A stretch of DNA of 64,000 nucleotides from CAVQCJ01 sp963711005. GTDB lineage: Bacteria; Actinomycetota; Actinomycetes; Prado026. Positions 26,070-35,181 of this stretch are shown here, piece after piece. Each line of letters opens with the position of its first letter. The stretch's first letter is position 1. The stretch covers positions 1,860,001-1,924,000 of the forward strand of contig CAVQCJ010000002.1 of NCBI GenBank assembly GCA_963711005.1. The letters are read 5' to 3'. The notes below the pieces were generated by a model. The model saw only the letters and a list, made by a program, of their open reading frames with translations, was not told the DNA's origin and searched no databases. A program made the position numbers and the translations under genes.

Positions 26070-28691
26070 GTGCCGGCCAGCAGCGCCTCCAGCCCGTCCA
26101 GCTCCGCGATGCGGCGGGCCCTGGCGCGGGCGGCAGCCGGCAAGACACTCGACGCGGCCGAGACCGCCGTCCTGCTGCAGGCGCGCGGTGCCGACCTGGA
26201 CCGGTTGGTCGAGCAGGCGGGCGCGGTCCGGGACCTGGGTCTGGCTGCCGCCGGACGCCCTGGCGTGGTGACGTTCTCGCCGAAGGTGTTCGTCCCGTTG
26301 ACCCGGCTGTGCCGCGACCGCTGCCGCTACTGCACGTTCGTGACCGTGCCCGGGCGGCTGGCGGCCGCCGGCCAGGAGCCGTTCCTGTCCCCGGACGAGG
26401 TGCTGGCCATCGCCAGGGCCGGTGCGGGTGCGGGCTGCCTGGAGGCGTTGTTCACCCTCGGCGACCGGCCGGAGGACCGCTGGCCGGTGGCCTCGCAGTG
26501 GCTGTCCGAGCGCGGCTTCGCCTCGACCCTGGAGTACGTCCGGGCGATGGCGGTGCTGGTGCTGGAGGAGACCGGGCTGCTGCCGCACCTGAACCCCGGG
26601 GTGCTGTCGTGGGCCGAGCTCGCCAGGCTCAAGCCGGTGGCGCCGTCGATGGGGATGATGCTGGAGACCACCTCGACGCGGTTGTTCACGCAGACCGACG
26701 GCGCGCACTTCGGCTCGCCGGACAAGGACCCGGCCGTCCGGCTCCGGGTCCTGCAGGACGCCGGCCGGCTGTCGGTTCCGTTCACCACCGGGCTGCTGGT
26801 CGGGATCGGCGAGGACGTCGCCGAGCGGGCCGACTCGCTGCTCGCGCTGCGCGCGAGCGCCCGCCGGTACGGGCACGTGCAGGAAGTCATCGTGCAGAAC
26901 TTCCGGGCCAAGGCGGCGACTGCGATGGCCGCGGTGCCCGACCTGGACCCGGCCGAGTACCTGGCGACGGTGGCGACCGCCCGGGTCGTGCTGGGCGCCG
27001 GCGTCCGGCTGCAGGTCCCGCCGAACCTGTCCGAACCGGGCGAGCTGGGCCGGCTGCTGGCGGCGGGCGTGGACGACTGGGGCGGGGTCTCCCCGGTGAC
27101 GCCGGACCACGTCAACCCCGAGCGCCCGTGGCCTGAGCTGGACGACCTGCGTGCCGCCACCGGTGCGGCCGGCTTCCGGCTGCGGGCCCGGCTGACCGTG
27201 CACCCCCGGTACGTGCTGGCCGGGGCGCCCTGGATCGACCCACGGGTGCTCCCGCACGTCACCGCGCTGGCCGACCCGCAGACCGGCCTGGCCCGCGCCG
27301 ACGCGCGGCCGGTGGGCCTGCCGTGGCAGGAGCCCGACCCGGACTGGGGCGCCGCCTCCCGCGGCCGCAGCCGGTTGCACGTCGAGGTCGACACCGAGGG
27401 CCGGTCCGGTGACCGGCGCGGCGACTTCGTCTCGGTGTACGGGGACTGGGACGCCGTGGCCGACGACGCCGCGCTCGCCCGGGTGTCGGCCCCGGCCGCG
27501 CTGGTCGGTGACGTCGCCGCCGGGCTGCGACTGGCCGGCCGGGACCCGGCCGCGCTGCTGGAGCCCGCGAACGAGCACCTGGCGATGGCGCTGATGACGG
27601 CAGAGGGGGCCGACCTCGACGCCGTGTGCGCGCTGGCCGACGAGGTCCGCGCCGACACGGTCGGCGACGAGGTCACCTACGTCGTGAACCGGAACATCAA
27701 CTTCACCAACGTCTGCTACGTCGGCTGCCGGTTCTGCGCGTTCGCGCAACGGCGCACCGACCCGGACGCGTACAGCCTCTCGCTCGAGGAGGTCGCGGAC
27801 CGCGTGCGCGAGGCGGTGGCGGTCGGCGCCAGCGAGATCTGCATGCAGGGCGGGATCGACCCGGACCTGCCGGCCTCCGGGTACTTCGACCTGGCCCGGG
27901 CGGTGAAGGCGGCCGCACCGCAGGTGCACCTGCACGCGTTCAGCCCGATGGAAGTGATGAACGGGGTGGCCCGCACCGGCCTGTCCGTGCACGACTTCCT
28001 GGTGCGGGCGCGCGAGTCCGGCCTGGACACGATCCCGGGCACGGCCGCCGAGATCCTGGACGACGAGGTGCGCTGGGTGCTGACCAAGGGCAAGCTGCCG
28101 ACCGCGGCGTGGGTCGAGGTCGTGACCACCGCGCACCGGCTCGGCATCCGGTCCAGCGCCACGATGATGTACGGCCACGTCGACCACCCGCGGCACTGGC
28201 TCGGGCACCTGCGGGTGCTGGCCGGGATCCAGGACGAGACCGGCGGCTTCACCGAGTTCGTGCCGCTGCCGTTCGTGCACACCAACGCGCCGGTGTACCT
28301 GGCGGGGGTGGCACGCCCCGGCCCGACGGCGCGCGACAACCGCGCCGTGCACGCGATGGCCCGGCTGCTGCTGCACGGCCGCGTCGACCACGTCCAGACC
28401 TCGTGGGTCAAGCTGGGCCGAGCCGGCACCACCGTGATGCTGCACGGGGGCGCGGACGACCTCGGCGGCACCCTGATGGAGGAGACGATCAGCCGGATGG
28501 CCGGGTCCGAGCACGGCTCCGCGATGACCGTCGCCGAGCTCGAGGAACTGGCCCACGCCGCCGGGCGCGTCCCGCGCCGGCGCACGACCACCTACGGCTC
28601 TCCAGGGGGCGTGCCACGGGTCCTCCAACCGGCCGAGAAACAGATGAGTAGCACGGAACGTCTTGACTTGGGCGTAACGACGCGCTTGTAA
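26070..28691 (+). CDS. fbiC: FO synthase FbiC (fused CofG-CofH, two radical-SAM domains)
   Basis: 873 residues from GTG 26070. The N-terminal CofG half has the iron-sulfur cysteines in CRDRCRYC near residue 81, with LEALFTLGDRPEDRWP and HLNPGVLSW. The C-terminal CofH half has the second cluster in CYVGCRFC near residue 549, plus EICMQGGIDPDLPASGYFDL and HAFSPMEVMNG. Builds the deazaflavin chromophore FO from a pyrimidine precursor and tyrosine. Length agrees with mycobacterial FbiC (about 856). Being beside fbiAB is notable, since in M. tuberculosis fbiC lies elsewhere. The whiB promoter overlaps its 3' end. Confidence 0.96.
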   Translation: MPASSASSPSSSAMRRALARAAAGKTLDAAETAVLLQARGADLDRLVEQAGAVRDLGLAAAGRPGVVTFSPKVFVPLTRLCRDRCRYCTFVTVPGRLAAAGQEPFLSPDEVLAIARAGAGAGCLEALFTLGDRPEDRWPVASQWLSERGFASTLEYVRAMAVLVLEETGLLPHLNPGVLSWAELARLKPVAPSMGMMLETTSTRLFTQTDGAHFGSPDKDPAVRLRVLQDAGRLSVPFTTGLLVGIGEDVAERADSLLALRASARRYGHVQEVIVQNFRAKAATAMAAVPDLDPAEYLATVATARVVLGAGVRLQVPPNLSEPGELGRLLAAGVDDWGGVSPVTPDHVNPERPWPELDDLRAATGAAGFRLRARLTVHPRYVLAGAPWIDPRVLPHVTALADPQTGLARADARPVGLPWQEPDPDWGAASRGRSRLHVEVDTEGRSGDRRGDFVSVYGDWDAVADDAALARVSAPAALVGDVAAGLRLAGRDPAALLEPANEHLAMALMTAEGADLDAVCALADEVRADTVGDEVTYVVNRNINFTNVCYVGCRFCAFAQRRTDPDAYSLSLEEVADRVREAVAVGASEICMQGGIDPDLPASGYFDLARAVKAAAPQVHLHAFSPMEVMNGVARTGLSVHDFLVRARESGLDTIPGTAAEILDDEVRWVLTKGKLPTAAWVEVVTTAHRLGIRSSATMMYGHVDHPRHWLGHLRVLAGIQDETGGFTEFVPLPFVHTNAPVYLAGVARPGPTARDNRAVHAMARLLLHGRVDHVQTSWVKLGRAGTTVMLHGGADDLGGTLMEETISRMAGSEHGSAMTVAELEELAHAAGRVPRRRTTTYGSPGGVPRVLQPAEKQMSSTERLDLGVTTRL

Positions 28692-28692
28692 T
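28663..28692 (+). promoter_or_regulatory. whiB promoter, TTGACT and TGTAAT
   Basis: TTGACT (28663-28668) and TGTAAT (28687-28692), separated by 18 bases: one of the few near-consensus sigma-70 pairs in the window. It overlaps the last codons of fbiC and gives a leader of about 90 bases before ATG 28790. Confidence 0.6.
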
Positions 28693-28789
28693 TCCACCCA
28701 TGTCGTTCCCGGCACCGGGCACCACACCCCCGCGAGGCACGTTCGGTGGGTTGCCAGGAGTCGAGGACCCGGGTCGAGGAGGGCACGCG

Positions 28790-29044
28790 ATGAGCGTGGT
28801 GTTTCCGCTGCGCGACGGCGAGGACGAGATGTCCTGGCAGGAGCGCGCGCTGTGCGCCCAGACAGACCCTGAGTCGTTCTTCCCCGAGAAGGGCGGCTCC
28901 ACCCGCGAAGCCAAGCGGGTCTGCACCGGTTGCGACGTCCGCGGCGAGTGCCTGGACTACGCCCTCGCCCACGACGAGCGCTTCGGCATCTGGGGTGGGC
29001 TGTCCGAGCGTGAACGCCGCCGCCTGAAGAAGCAGGCCGTCTAG
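28790..29044 (+). CDS. whiB2: WhiB-family iron-sulfur regulator (WhiB2/WhmD type)
   Basis: 84 residues from ATG 28790, which follows GAGGAGG; an in-frame ATG at 28700 lacks such a site. Four cysteines hold the 4Fe-4S cluster: one in ERALCAQTDPESFFP and three in CTGCDVRGEC. The conserved turn is FGIWGG, followed by the basic helix ERERRRLKKQAV. WhiB2 proteins bind the housekeeping sigma factor and, in mycobacteria and streptomycetes, are needed for septation. The position between F420 genes and the large glycosyltransferase matches that chromosomal neighbourhood. Confidence 0.93.
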   Translation: MSVVFPLRDGEDEMSWQERALCAQTDPESFFPEKGGSTREAKRVCTGCDVRGECLDYALAHDERFGIWGGLSERERRRLKKQAV

Positions 29045-29087
29045 GCCGGAGCCGGAGTTCCGGTCCGACCGCACCTGCGGGGTCACG

Positions 29088-29093
29088 TATCGT
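29088..29093 (+). promoter_or_regulatory. -10-like TATCGT before the large glycosyltransferase
   Basis: TATCGT lies 109 bases before ATG 29203. No clear -35 is seen. The 158-base gap otherwise holds only GC-rich sequence with weak inverted repeats. Confidence 0.35.
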
Positions 29094-29202
29094 GGTGGAC
29101 CGGTCGGGGCCTTCCCGGCCTGCGAGCAGCGTCCGCAGGACGTGGCGTCCAGAGCCGCGACACCGCCTGCCGGCCGCGTTCCCCGGCCCCGTTCCCTGAG
29201 GC

Positions 29203-32200
29203 ATGACGACACTCGACGATCGCGCGCCCGACGATCCCGCGAACCCGTACGTGGGGATCTTCGAGGGCTTTCTCGACGACGACGCCGACCCGGCCCTGCC
29301 CGCCGGGCCGGACCTTCGCACGTTCGACCGGCACCGGGTGACCGCCGTCCTGGTCTGCCACGACGGCGCCCGCTGGCTGCCGTACACCCTCGCGGCCCTG
29401 GACCGGCTTGCCCTGGCGCCGCAGCGGGTCATCGCCGTCGACACCGGCTCGACCGACGCCGGGCCGGCCCTGCTCGCGGCGGAGCTGGGGTCCGCCGGCG
29501 TGCTGACGGCCTCGGCCGACACCGGGTTCGGCGCCGCCGTCGCCCAGGCCGTGGACGCCCTGCGCGGGGCGCCCGGGCTGCCCGGCCCGCCCGCCGGCGA
29601 TGGCCCGGTCGTGGAGTGGCTGTGGCTGCTGCACGACGACTGCGCCCCCGAGCCGGAGACCCTGCGCCGGCTGCTCGCGGTCGTCGACGCCAGCGACTCG
29701 GTCGCGGTGGCCGGCCCCAAGGTCCGCGGCTGGCACGACTCGTCCCGGCTGCTGGAGGTCGGCGTGGGCATCGGCGCCGGCGGTCGCCGCGAGACCGGCC
29801 TGGACCGCGGTGAGCTCGACCAGGGCCAGCACGACGGACGGCGCGACGTGCTCGCGGTGGGGTCGGCCGGGATGTTGGTCCGCCGCGACGTCTGGGACCA
29901 GCTCGGCGGCTTCGACCCGGCCCTGCCGCTGTTCCGCGACGACGTCGACTTCGGCTGGCGGGCCAACCTCGCCGGGCACCGCGTGGTGGTGGTCCCGCAC
30001 GCCGTGCTGCACCACGTCGAGGCGGCCGGCCACGGTCGGCGGACGCTGGCGCCCGCGCTGGGCAGCGTGCACCGCGCCGACCGGAGGTCGGCGGTTCGGG
30101 TGCTGCTGGCCGACTGCCCGGCGTACGCGGTGCCGTGGCACTGGCTGCGGCTGCTGGTCGGCACGCTGCTGCGCACCCTCGGACTGCTGCTCGGCAAGGC
30201 GCCCACCGAGGCCTGGGCGGAGGTCACCGGTGCCATCCCGGTCCTGTTCGGTCCGGTGGCGCTGGCCAGGTCCCGGGCGGCCCGACGGCCCATGCGGCTG
30301 GTTCCGGCGGGGCAGGTGCGGCACCTGCTCCCGCGGTGGACCGCCGGGGTGCGGCACGGCGTCGACGCGGTCGCCGGGCTGCTGTCCGGCCGGGTCGACC
30401 TGTCGGCGACGACCGGCAGCGCGTTGGAGTCCGGACCGAGCAGCGAGGACTCCGAGGACCTGGTGGCCGCGCCGAGCCGGATCCGGACGGCGCTGTCCAG
30501 GCCCGGCGTGCAGCTCGTCCTGGCCCTGGCCCTGCTCGCGCTCGTCACTTTCCGCGGCCTGCTGTACGGCACCGGCCTGCTGCAGGGGGGTGCCCTGCTG
30601 CCCGCCCCGGACGGCGCCAGCGACTTGTGGGACTCGTACGCCGCGGCCTGGCACGACGTAGGTGTCGGCACGTCGGTGGCCTCGCCCGCCTACCTGGTCC
30701 CGATGGCCCTGCTCGCGACGCTGCTGCTGGGCAAGGCCTGGCTGGCCGTCGACTGCGTGCTGCTGCTGGCGGTGCCGCTGGCCGGTCTCGTCGCGTACCG
30801 GCTGCTGTCCCGGCTCGTGCAGGGGCGGGCGCTGCCCGTCGCCGGCGCGGCTGCGTACGCACTGCTGCCCGCCGCCACCGGCGCGGTCGCGTCCGGCCGG
30901 CTGGGGACCGCTGTGGCCTGCTGGCTGCTGCCGCTGGCGGTGTGGACCGGGGGGCGGGCGCTGGGTATCGGCGGGCCTCCCTCGACCCGGCGTGCGTGGG
31001 TGGCCGGCCTGCTTCTGGCGGTCGTGGCGGCGTTCGTGCCCAGCGCCTGGCTGGTCGCCGGCCTGGCCGGGGCCGCAGCCGTGGCGCTGTGGCGCCTTCG
31101 AGAGTGGAAGGCGTGGGCACGACTGGTGATCGTGCTGGCGGTGCCGCCGGTCTTGCTGCTGCCCTGGACCGGGCACCTGCTCCACGACCGTTCCGCACTG
31201 CTGCTGGAGGCCGGGGCCCCCTCGGCCGCGCTGGCCGACCGGGCCCTGCCGGCCTGGCACGTGGCGGTCGCCAACCCGGGCGGTCCGGGTGTGCCGGCGG
31301 CCTGGGTCACGGTGCCGCTGCTGCTGGCCGCGCTGGCCGCCCTGCTGCGGACGGACCGCCGTCGGGCGGTCGCGACCGCGTGGGCGGTCGCCCTCGCCGG
31401 GCTCGTCGTGGGGCTTGCGTCGGTCGGGCGGGTCGTCGTCCCACCGTCGCTGGGCACCCCGGTCCCGCTGTGGCCGGGGACGGCCACTGCGCTGGTCGGC
31501 GCCGGCCTGGTCGGCGCCGCCGTGCTGGGCGCAGAGGGTTCGCGACGGCGGCTCCGCGGGTACCGGTTCGGCTGGCGCCAGCCGGTCGCGGCGGTGCTCG
31601 GCGCGATCGCGCTGCTGGTCCCGGTCGTGCTCGGGCTGGCCTGGATGGTCCGCGGCGCGAGCCCGGTGCTCGCCGTCGGTCCGCCCGAGGTGCTGCCGCC
31701 GTTCGTCCAGCTCACCTCGCAGTCAGCGGAGCGCCCGCGCACGTTGGTGCTGCAGGCCCGCGGCGCGGTGGTGGCGTACGCACTGGTTCCGGGCCAGGGC
31801 CGCCAGCTGGGCGACGCCGAGGTTGCGCCGCCGGCCCGGCTCGCGCGCGGCCTGGACCCCACCGTCCAGACGCTGCTGTCCGGGACCGGGGACATCGCGC
31901 AGACCCAGGTGCTGGAGTCGTACGCGGTCGGGTTCGTGCTGCTGGACGCGCCGGTCGACCCGGTGGTCGAGCGCCGGCTGGACGGTACGCCGGGCCTGCA
32001 GCGCGTCAGCTCGGTCGACACCGGCTCGCTCTGGAAGGTCGTGCCGGCCGGGGTGCGGGCCCAGCTCCTGCGACCGCCGGCGCCACCGGTCACGGTGCCG
32101 GTGACCCCCGATGCCCCGACGACGGCCATCGACACGACCGTCCCTGCGGTGGCGGGCAGCGTCGCGCCGTCGTCCGCGGTCGGGACGCTGCGCCTGTCTG

Positions 32201-32607
32201 AGGCGGCCGACCCCGGCTGGACGGCGACCTCGGGCGGCGAACAGCTGGTCGGCCGGACGGTCGACGGCTGGGCCCAGGCGTTCGCGCTGCCGGCGTCGGC
32301 GACGCACGTGCAGGTCACCTTCGTCGACGACCGCCGCCGCTGGCTCTGGGCCCAGGGCGTGCTCGCCTTCGTCGTGCTGCTCCTGGCGCTGCCGTCGTGG
32401 CGACGCCGCGACGACGGGCTGGACGACGCCGACCCGGACGGCCCGCCGGTCCTGGAGCCGCTCCGCGGACCGCAGCCGGACCCGGACGCGCTGCGCGAGC
32501 CGGACGCGCTGCGCGAGCCGGACGCGCTGCGCGAGCCGGACGCACTGCCCGAGCCGGACGCACTGCCCGAGCCGGACGCACTGCCCGAGCCGGAGGAGGT
32601 CCGGTGA
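29203..32607 (+). CDS. Very large membrane glycosyltransferase (GT2 domain plus polytopic C-terminal half)
   Basis: 1134 residues from ATG 29203. The GT2 domain (about 45-300) contains VTAVLVCHDGARWLP, VIAVDTGSTDAG, LWLLHDDCAPEP, SAGMLVRRDVWDQLGGF and FRDDVDFGWR. After a linker, roughly twelve hydrophobic segments run from residue ~430 to ~830. A soluble outer-face domain follows, then a last helix near 1045 and a Pro/Glu/Asp tail. The tail contains six 18-bp repeats. Genes of this layout stand beside whiB2 and a DUF5719 secreted protein in many actinobacteria, and probably add sugars to a wall polymer. Donor and acceptor are unknown. The downstream gene overlaps by GTGA. Confidence 0.82.
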   Translation: MTTLDDRAPDDPANPYVGIFEGFLDDDADPALPAGPDLRTFDRHRVTAVLVCHDGARWLPYTLAALDRLALAPQRVIAVDTGSTDAGPALLAAELGSAGVLTASADTGFGAAVAQAVDALRGAPGLPGPPAGDGPVVEWLWLLHDDCAPEPETLRRLLAVVDASDSVAVAGPKVRGWHDSSRLLEVGVGIGAGGRRETGLDRGELDQGQHDGRRDVLAVGSAGMLVRRDVWDQLGGFDPALPLFRDDVDFGWRANLAGHRVVVVPHAVLHHVEAAGHGRRTLAPALGSVHRADRRSAVRVLLADCPAYAVPWHWLRLLVGTLLRTLGLLLGKAPTEAWAEVTGAIPVLFGPVALARSRAARRPMRLVPAGQVRHLLPRWTAGVRHGVDAVAGLLSGRVDLSATTGSALESGPSSEDSEDLVAAPSRIRTALSRPGVQLVLALALLALVTFRGLLYGTGLLQGGALLPAPDGASDLWDSYAAAWHDVGVGTSVASPAYLVPMALLATLLLGKAWLAVDCVLLLAVPLAGLVAYRLLSRLVQGRALPVAGAAAYALLPAATGAVASGRLGTAVACWLLPLAVWTGGRALGIGGPPSTRRAWVAGLLLAVVAAFVPSAWLVAGLAGAAAVALWRLREWKAWARLVIVLAVPPVLLLPWTGHLLHDRSALLLEAGAPSAALADRALPAWHVAVANPGGPGVPAAWVTVPLLLAALAALLRTDRRRAVATAWAVALAGLVVGLASVGRVVVPPSLGTPVPLWPGTATALVGAGLVGAAVLGAEGSRRRLRGYRFGWRQPVAAVLGAIALLVPVVLGLAWMVRGASPVLAVGPPEVLPPFVQLTSQSAERPRTLVLQARGAVVAYALVPGQGRQLGDAEVAPPARLARGLDPTVQTLLSGTGDIAQTQVLESYAVGFVLLDAPVDPVVERRLDGTPGLQRVSSVDTGSLWKVVPAGVRAQLLRPPAPPVTVPVTPDAPTTAIDTTVPAVAGSVAPSSAVGTLRLSEAADPGWTATSGGEQLVGRTVDGWAQAFALPASATHVQVTFVDDRRRWLWAQGVLAFVVLLLALPSWRRRDDGLDDADPDGPPVLEPLRGPQPDPDALREPDALREPDALREPDALPEPDALPEPDALPEPEEVR
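32482..32589 (+). repeat. Six tandem 18-bp units coding PDALRE / PDALPE
   Basis: Units of CCGGACGCGCTGCGCGAG and its variant form a 3+3 array. The first three carry GCGCTGCGC and the last three GCACTGCCC. They encode the acidic tail of the large glycosyltransferase. Two internally uniform blocks suggest recent unit duplication, and the copy number may vary between strains. Confidence 0.9.
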
Positions 32608-34103
32608 TCCGCCCCACCCCGGGCCAGACGATGCTCGGCGTCGGCGCCCTCGTGGTCGCCGCCGTGCTGGTGACCGGCGTCGCCGCCGGCCCCGACCGTG
32701 GCGCGGCCGCCGTCGCCGGGGTCGCGACGATCCCGGTCACCGACTCGGTCCTGGTCTGCCCGGCCGTTGTCGGCGCCGACGCGCGGACGACCAGCACCGT
32801 CTCGGCCTCGTCGCCCGGGACCTCCGGCACGATCGAGATCCGGTCGCTGGCCGGCTCGGCCGCCGTCAAGCCGCTGGCTGTGCTCGCGCCCGGCGCCTCG
32901 GTCGTGCGGTACGTGGGGCCGTCCGGTGCGAGGACGCTGCCGGTGCTGGTGCACGCCACCGGCGACCGGTCCCGCGGCCTGTCCGCCGTGGTGGTCACCC
33001 GGGTCAGCACCGGCAGCCGTCGGTCGATGTCGGCCGCCCCGTGCAGCGAGCCGACGGGCGACACCTGGCTGGTCGGCGGCAGCACGGTCTCCGGTCGCCG
33101 CGACGTGGTCTACCTGACGAACGCCGACCAGGGCCCGGCGGTGCTCGACGTGTCCGTCTTCGGGCCGGGCGGCGTCGTGCCGACGACGCAGGGCGTGACC
33201 GTGGCCCCGCACAGCCAGCGCCAGCTGGCCCTCGACGCGATCGCCCCGGGACTGACCTCCACGGCCGTGCTGGTGCACGTCCGGTCCGGCCGGGTCGCGG
33301 CGGCGCTCCAGGACTCAGCCGCGCAGGGCTCGACGCCTCAGGGAGTGGACTGGGTCCCGCCGTCCACCCCGCCAGGCCGACACCAGGTCGTCGTCGGGAT
33401 CCCGGGCGAGGCCAGCGGTCGGCACCACCTCGAGCTCCTGGTGCCCGGCGGGCAGGACGCCACGGTGGCGATCCGGTTCGCGACCGCCGACGGGACGCTG
33501 TCGCCGCCGCTGGACAGCTCGCCGCAGTCCACCAGCACCGACAACACCCTCGACGTGCCGGCCGGACGGCTGCTGGTCGTGGACCTCGACAAGGCCGGTG
33601 TGCCGGCCCCGTTCACGGTGCTGGTGGACTCCGACCAGCCGGTGGTCGCCGGTGTGCAGACCACCCAGGGCGGCGGCAAGGCCAAGTACTCCGACCTGAC
33701 CTGGGCCGGCGGCAGCCCGCAGGTGGTCGGGGGGGCGGTGGTCGCCCCATGGGTCAACCGGACCGCGACGGTGTCCACGGCGGTGCAGCTGGTGGCCGGT
33801 GGGACCCAGGACATCGTCGTCCGAGTCGTCACCCGCAGCTCGACCGGAGCCGTGGTCGGCTCGACGGACTACACCGTGCCGGCCGGCCGGCAGCTCGCGC
33901 TCGTCCCGGGATCGGTGACGCTGGGGGCCGGGTCGGTGCTGGTCCAAGCGCCTGCGGGGGCCGACCTCGTCGTCGGCTGGTACACGATCGAGTTCGGCGC
34001 ACACGGTCCGTTGGTCGCGGGCGGTCCGTTGCTGCAGACCCCGTTGACGGTCCCGCAGCCCCCTGCCGTCGCCGACCCGGCGGTCGGCTTCCCGGGTCAC
34101 TGA
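32604..34103 (+). CDS. DUF5719-type secreted protein
   Basis: 499 residues from GTG 32604, overlapping the glycosyltransferase stop and preceded by GGAGGAGGT. An N-terminal membrane segment or signal (TMLGVGALVVAAVLVTGVAA) is followed by an all-beta sequence rich in Val, Thr and Gly, with about four similar modules (for example DVVYLTNADQGPAVLDVSVF and HHLELLVPGGQDATVAIRF). Cysteines at VCPAVVG and APCSEPTG may form a disulfide. The assignment to DUF5719 is from memory of this gene pair. Probably a wall-side partner of the glycosyltransferase. Confidence 0.7.
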   Translation: MIRPTPGQTMLGVGALVVAAVLVTGVAAGPDRGAAAVAGVATIPVTDSVLVCPAVVGADARTTSTVSASSPGTSGTIEIRSLAGSAAVKPLAVLAPGASVVRYVGPSGARTLPVLVHATGDRSRGLSAVVVTRVSTGSRRSMSAAPCSEPTGDTWLVGGSTVSGRRDVVYLTNADQGPAVLDVSVFGPGGVVPTTQGVTVAPHSQRQLALDAIAPGLTSTAVLVHVRSGRVAAALQDSAAQGSTPQGVDWVPPSTPPGRHQVVVGIPGEASGRHHLELLVPGGQDATVAIRFATADGTLSPPLDSSPQSTSTDNTLDVPAGRLLVVDLDKAGVPAPFTVLVDSDQPVVAGVQTTQGGGKAKYSDLTWAGGSPQVVGGAVVAPWVNRTATVSTAVQLVAGGTQDIVVRVVTRSSTGAVVGSTDYTVPAGRQLALVPGSVTLGAGSVLVQAPAGADLVVGWYTIEFGAHGPLVAGGPLLQTPLTVPQPPAVADPAVGFPGH

Positions 34104-34104
34104 C

Positions 34105-34124
34105 GTGCGACCCGACAGTCGCGC
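34105..34124. terminator. Possible bidirectional stem-loop terminator
   Basis: Arms GTGCGAC (34105-34111) and GTCGCGC (34118-34124) pair with one G-T wobble around a six-base loop, in the 25-base gap between convergent genes. There is no T-run, as is common in actinobacteria. Confidence 0.4.
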
Positions 34125-34128
34125 GGGG

Positions 34129-34623
34129 TCAGTCGGGGTCGGTCGGGTCGAGGCGCTCGACCGGGACCTCGAGCAGCTCGGCCAGGTGCTCGACGACCAC
34201 CTCGTGCACGAGCCGGCCGCGGTCGGCGACATCGGCGGCCCGCAGCTCCAGCGGGCGCCGGTACACGATCAGCCGCGCCGGCCGGTCCCGGCCGCCGGCC
34301 TCCACCCGTCCCAGCGGCAGCTCGCGACCGGTGGCCGCCTCCTCGAGCGCGGCCGGCGGCGGCACGTCCTCGACCCCCAGCTCGACCGCCGCCAGCCGGG
34401 TGACGAGCGAGGCGTCGTCGTGGACGGCGGCCTCGATGTCCTCGACGGCGTCCAGGACGAGGTCGTCGAACGCCTCTGAGCGGGTGCGGCTGATCGGCAC
34501 CTCGCGCGGGGCCAGCGAGCCGCGGATGCCGCGGCCGTGCCGGTCCCGACGGCGGGGGTGCCGCTCGGGCCCGCCACCCGGGGGCTGCCCGTCCCGTTCG
34601 CCGTGTCCGCGGAGCCGACGCAC
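34129..34623 (-). CDS. Small zinc metallopeptidase-like protein (DUF1025 type)
   Basis: 164 residues from GTG 34623, picked because TACGCT (34635-34630) stands exactly six bases ahead. A basic, Gly/Arg-rich N-terminus of about 50 residues is followed by SEAFDDLVLDAVEDI, ARLIVYRRPLELRA and HEVVVEHLAELL, the HExxxH-type zinc motif near the C-terminus. No signal peptide. The mycobacterial counterpart by position is Rv3259. Peptidase activity is not proven for this family. Confidence 0.75.
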   Translation of the reverse strand: MRRLRGHGERDGQPPGGGPERHPRRRDRHGRGIRGSLAPREVPISRTRSEAFDDLVLDAVEDIEAAVHDDASLVTRLAAVELGVEDVPPPAALEEAATGRELPLGRVEAGGRDRPARLIVYRRPLELRAADVADRGRLVHEVVVEHLAELLEVPVERLDPTDPD

Positions 34624-34629
34624 GGGCGG

Positions 34630-34750
34630 AGCGTAGCGGCCGGCCCCGGCGGCGCGCCGCCGCGGGCTCGCGACCACAGACGACCACATGCGACGACACG
34701 CGAGCCGCCGGCTCCCAATCCCCGGGCTTGTGCCGCCGTGCCGCTAGCGT
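34630..34750. promoter_or_regulatory. Divergent leaderless promoters, TACGCT (-) and TAGCGT (+)
   Basis: Minus strand TACGCT (34635-34630) has a six-base spacer to GTG 34623. Plus strand TAGCGT (34745-34750) has a seven-base spacer to GTG 34758. Nothing else is evident in the 134-base gap. Confidence 0.6.
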
Positions 34751-34757
34751 CGCCGGA

Positions 34758-35120
34758 GTGAGCCCCAGCCGCCGCTGCTCGCGGACCGCATGCGGGAAGC
34801 CCGCTGTCGCGACGCTCACCTATGTGTACGCGGAGTCGACCGCGGTCCTCGGTCCGCTGGCGACGTACGCGGAGCCGCACTGCTACGACCTGTGCCAGGC
34901 GCACAGCGAGCGGATGACCGCTCCGCGTGGCTGGGAAGTGGTCCGGCTGGCGCCCGACCCTGAGTCGATGCTCCCGAACACCGACGACCTCGAGGCGCTG
35001 GCGAACGCCGTGCGCGAGTCCGCCCGGCAACCGGTGCCGGTGGGGGCCGGGCCCGCTCCGGTCGGTCCGGAGCTCGGCCGCCGCGGGCACCTGCGGATCC
35101 TGCGCCCGGTCGAGGACTGA
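34758..35120 (+). CDS. DUF3499 protein
   Basis: 120 residues from GTG 34758. The N-terminus CSRTACGKPAVATLTYVYAE and the later CYDLCQAHSERMTAPRGWEV give four cysteines and a histidine, likely a zinc ribbon. The middle AESTAVLGPLATYAEPHCYD is the family signature. Function unknown; Rv3258c is the positional counterpart, always near the phosphomannomutase gene. May help regulate or assemble mannose metabolism, but this is only context. Confidence 0.82.
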   Translation: MSPSRRCSRTACGKPAVATLTYVYAESTAVLGPLATYAEPHCYDLCQAHSERMTAPRGWEVVRLAPDPESMLPNTDDLEALANAVRESARQPVPVGAGPAPVGPELGRRGHLRILRPVED

Positions 35121-35181
35121 CCACCCCGAGCTCTGCCAGTTCCGCCGGCTATGTCCCGGTATGGGACTGAATCGCCGCATG

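Noticed and set aside
24225..30671. A single open frame of more than 2100 codons on the minus strand
   Set aside because: Only its last 319 codons are real (fbiA). The remainder is antisense to the methyltransferase, fbiC, whiB and the large glycosyltransferase, with Arg/Gly/Pro-rich composition typical of GC-rich shadow frames.
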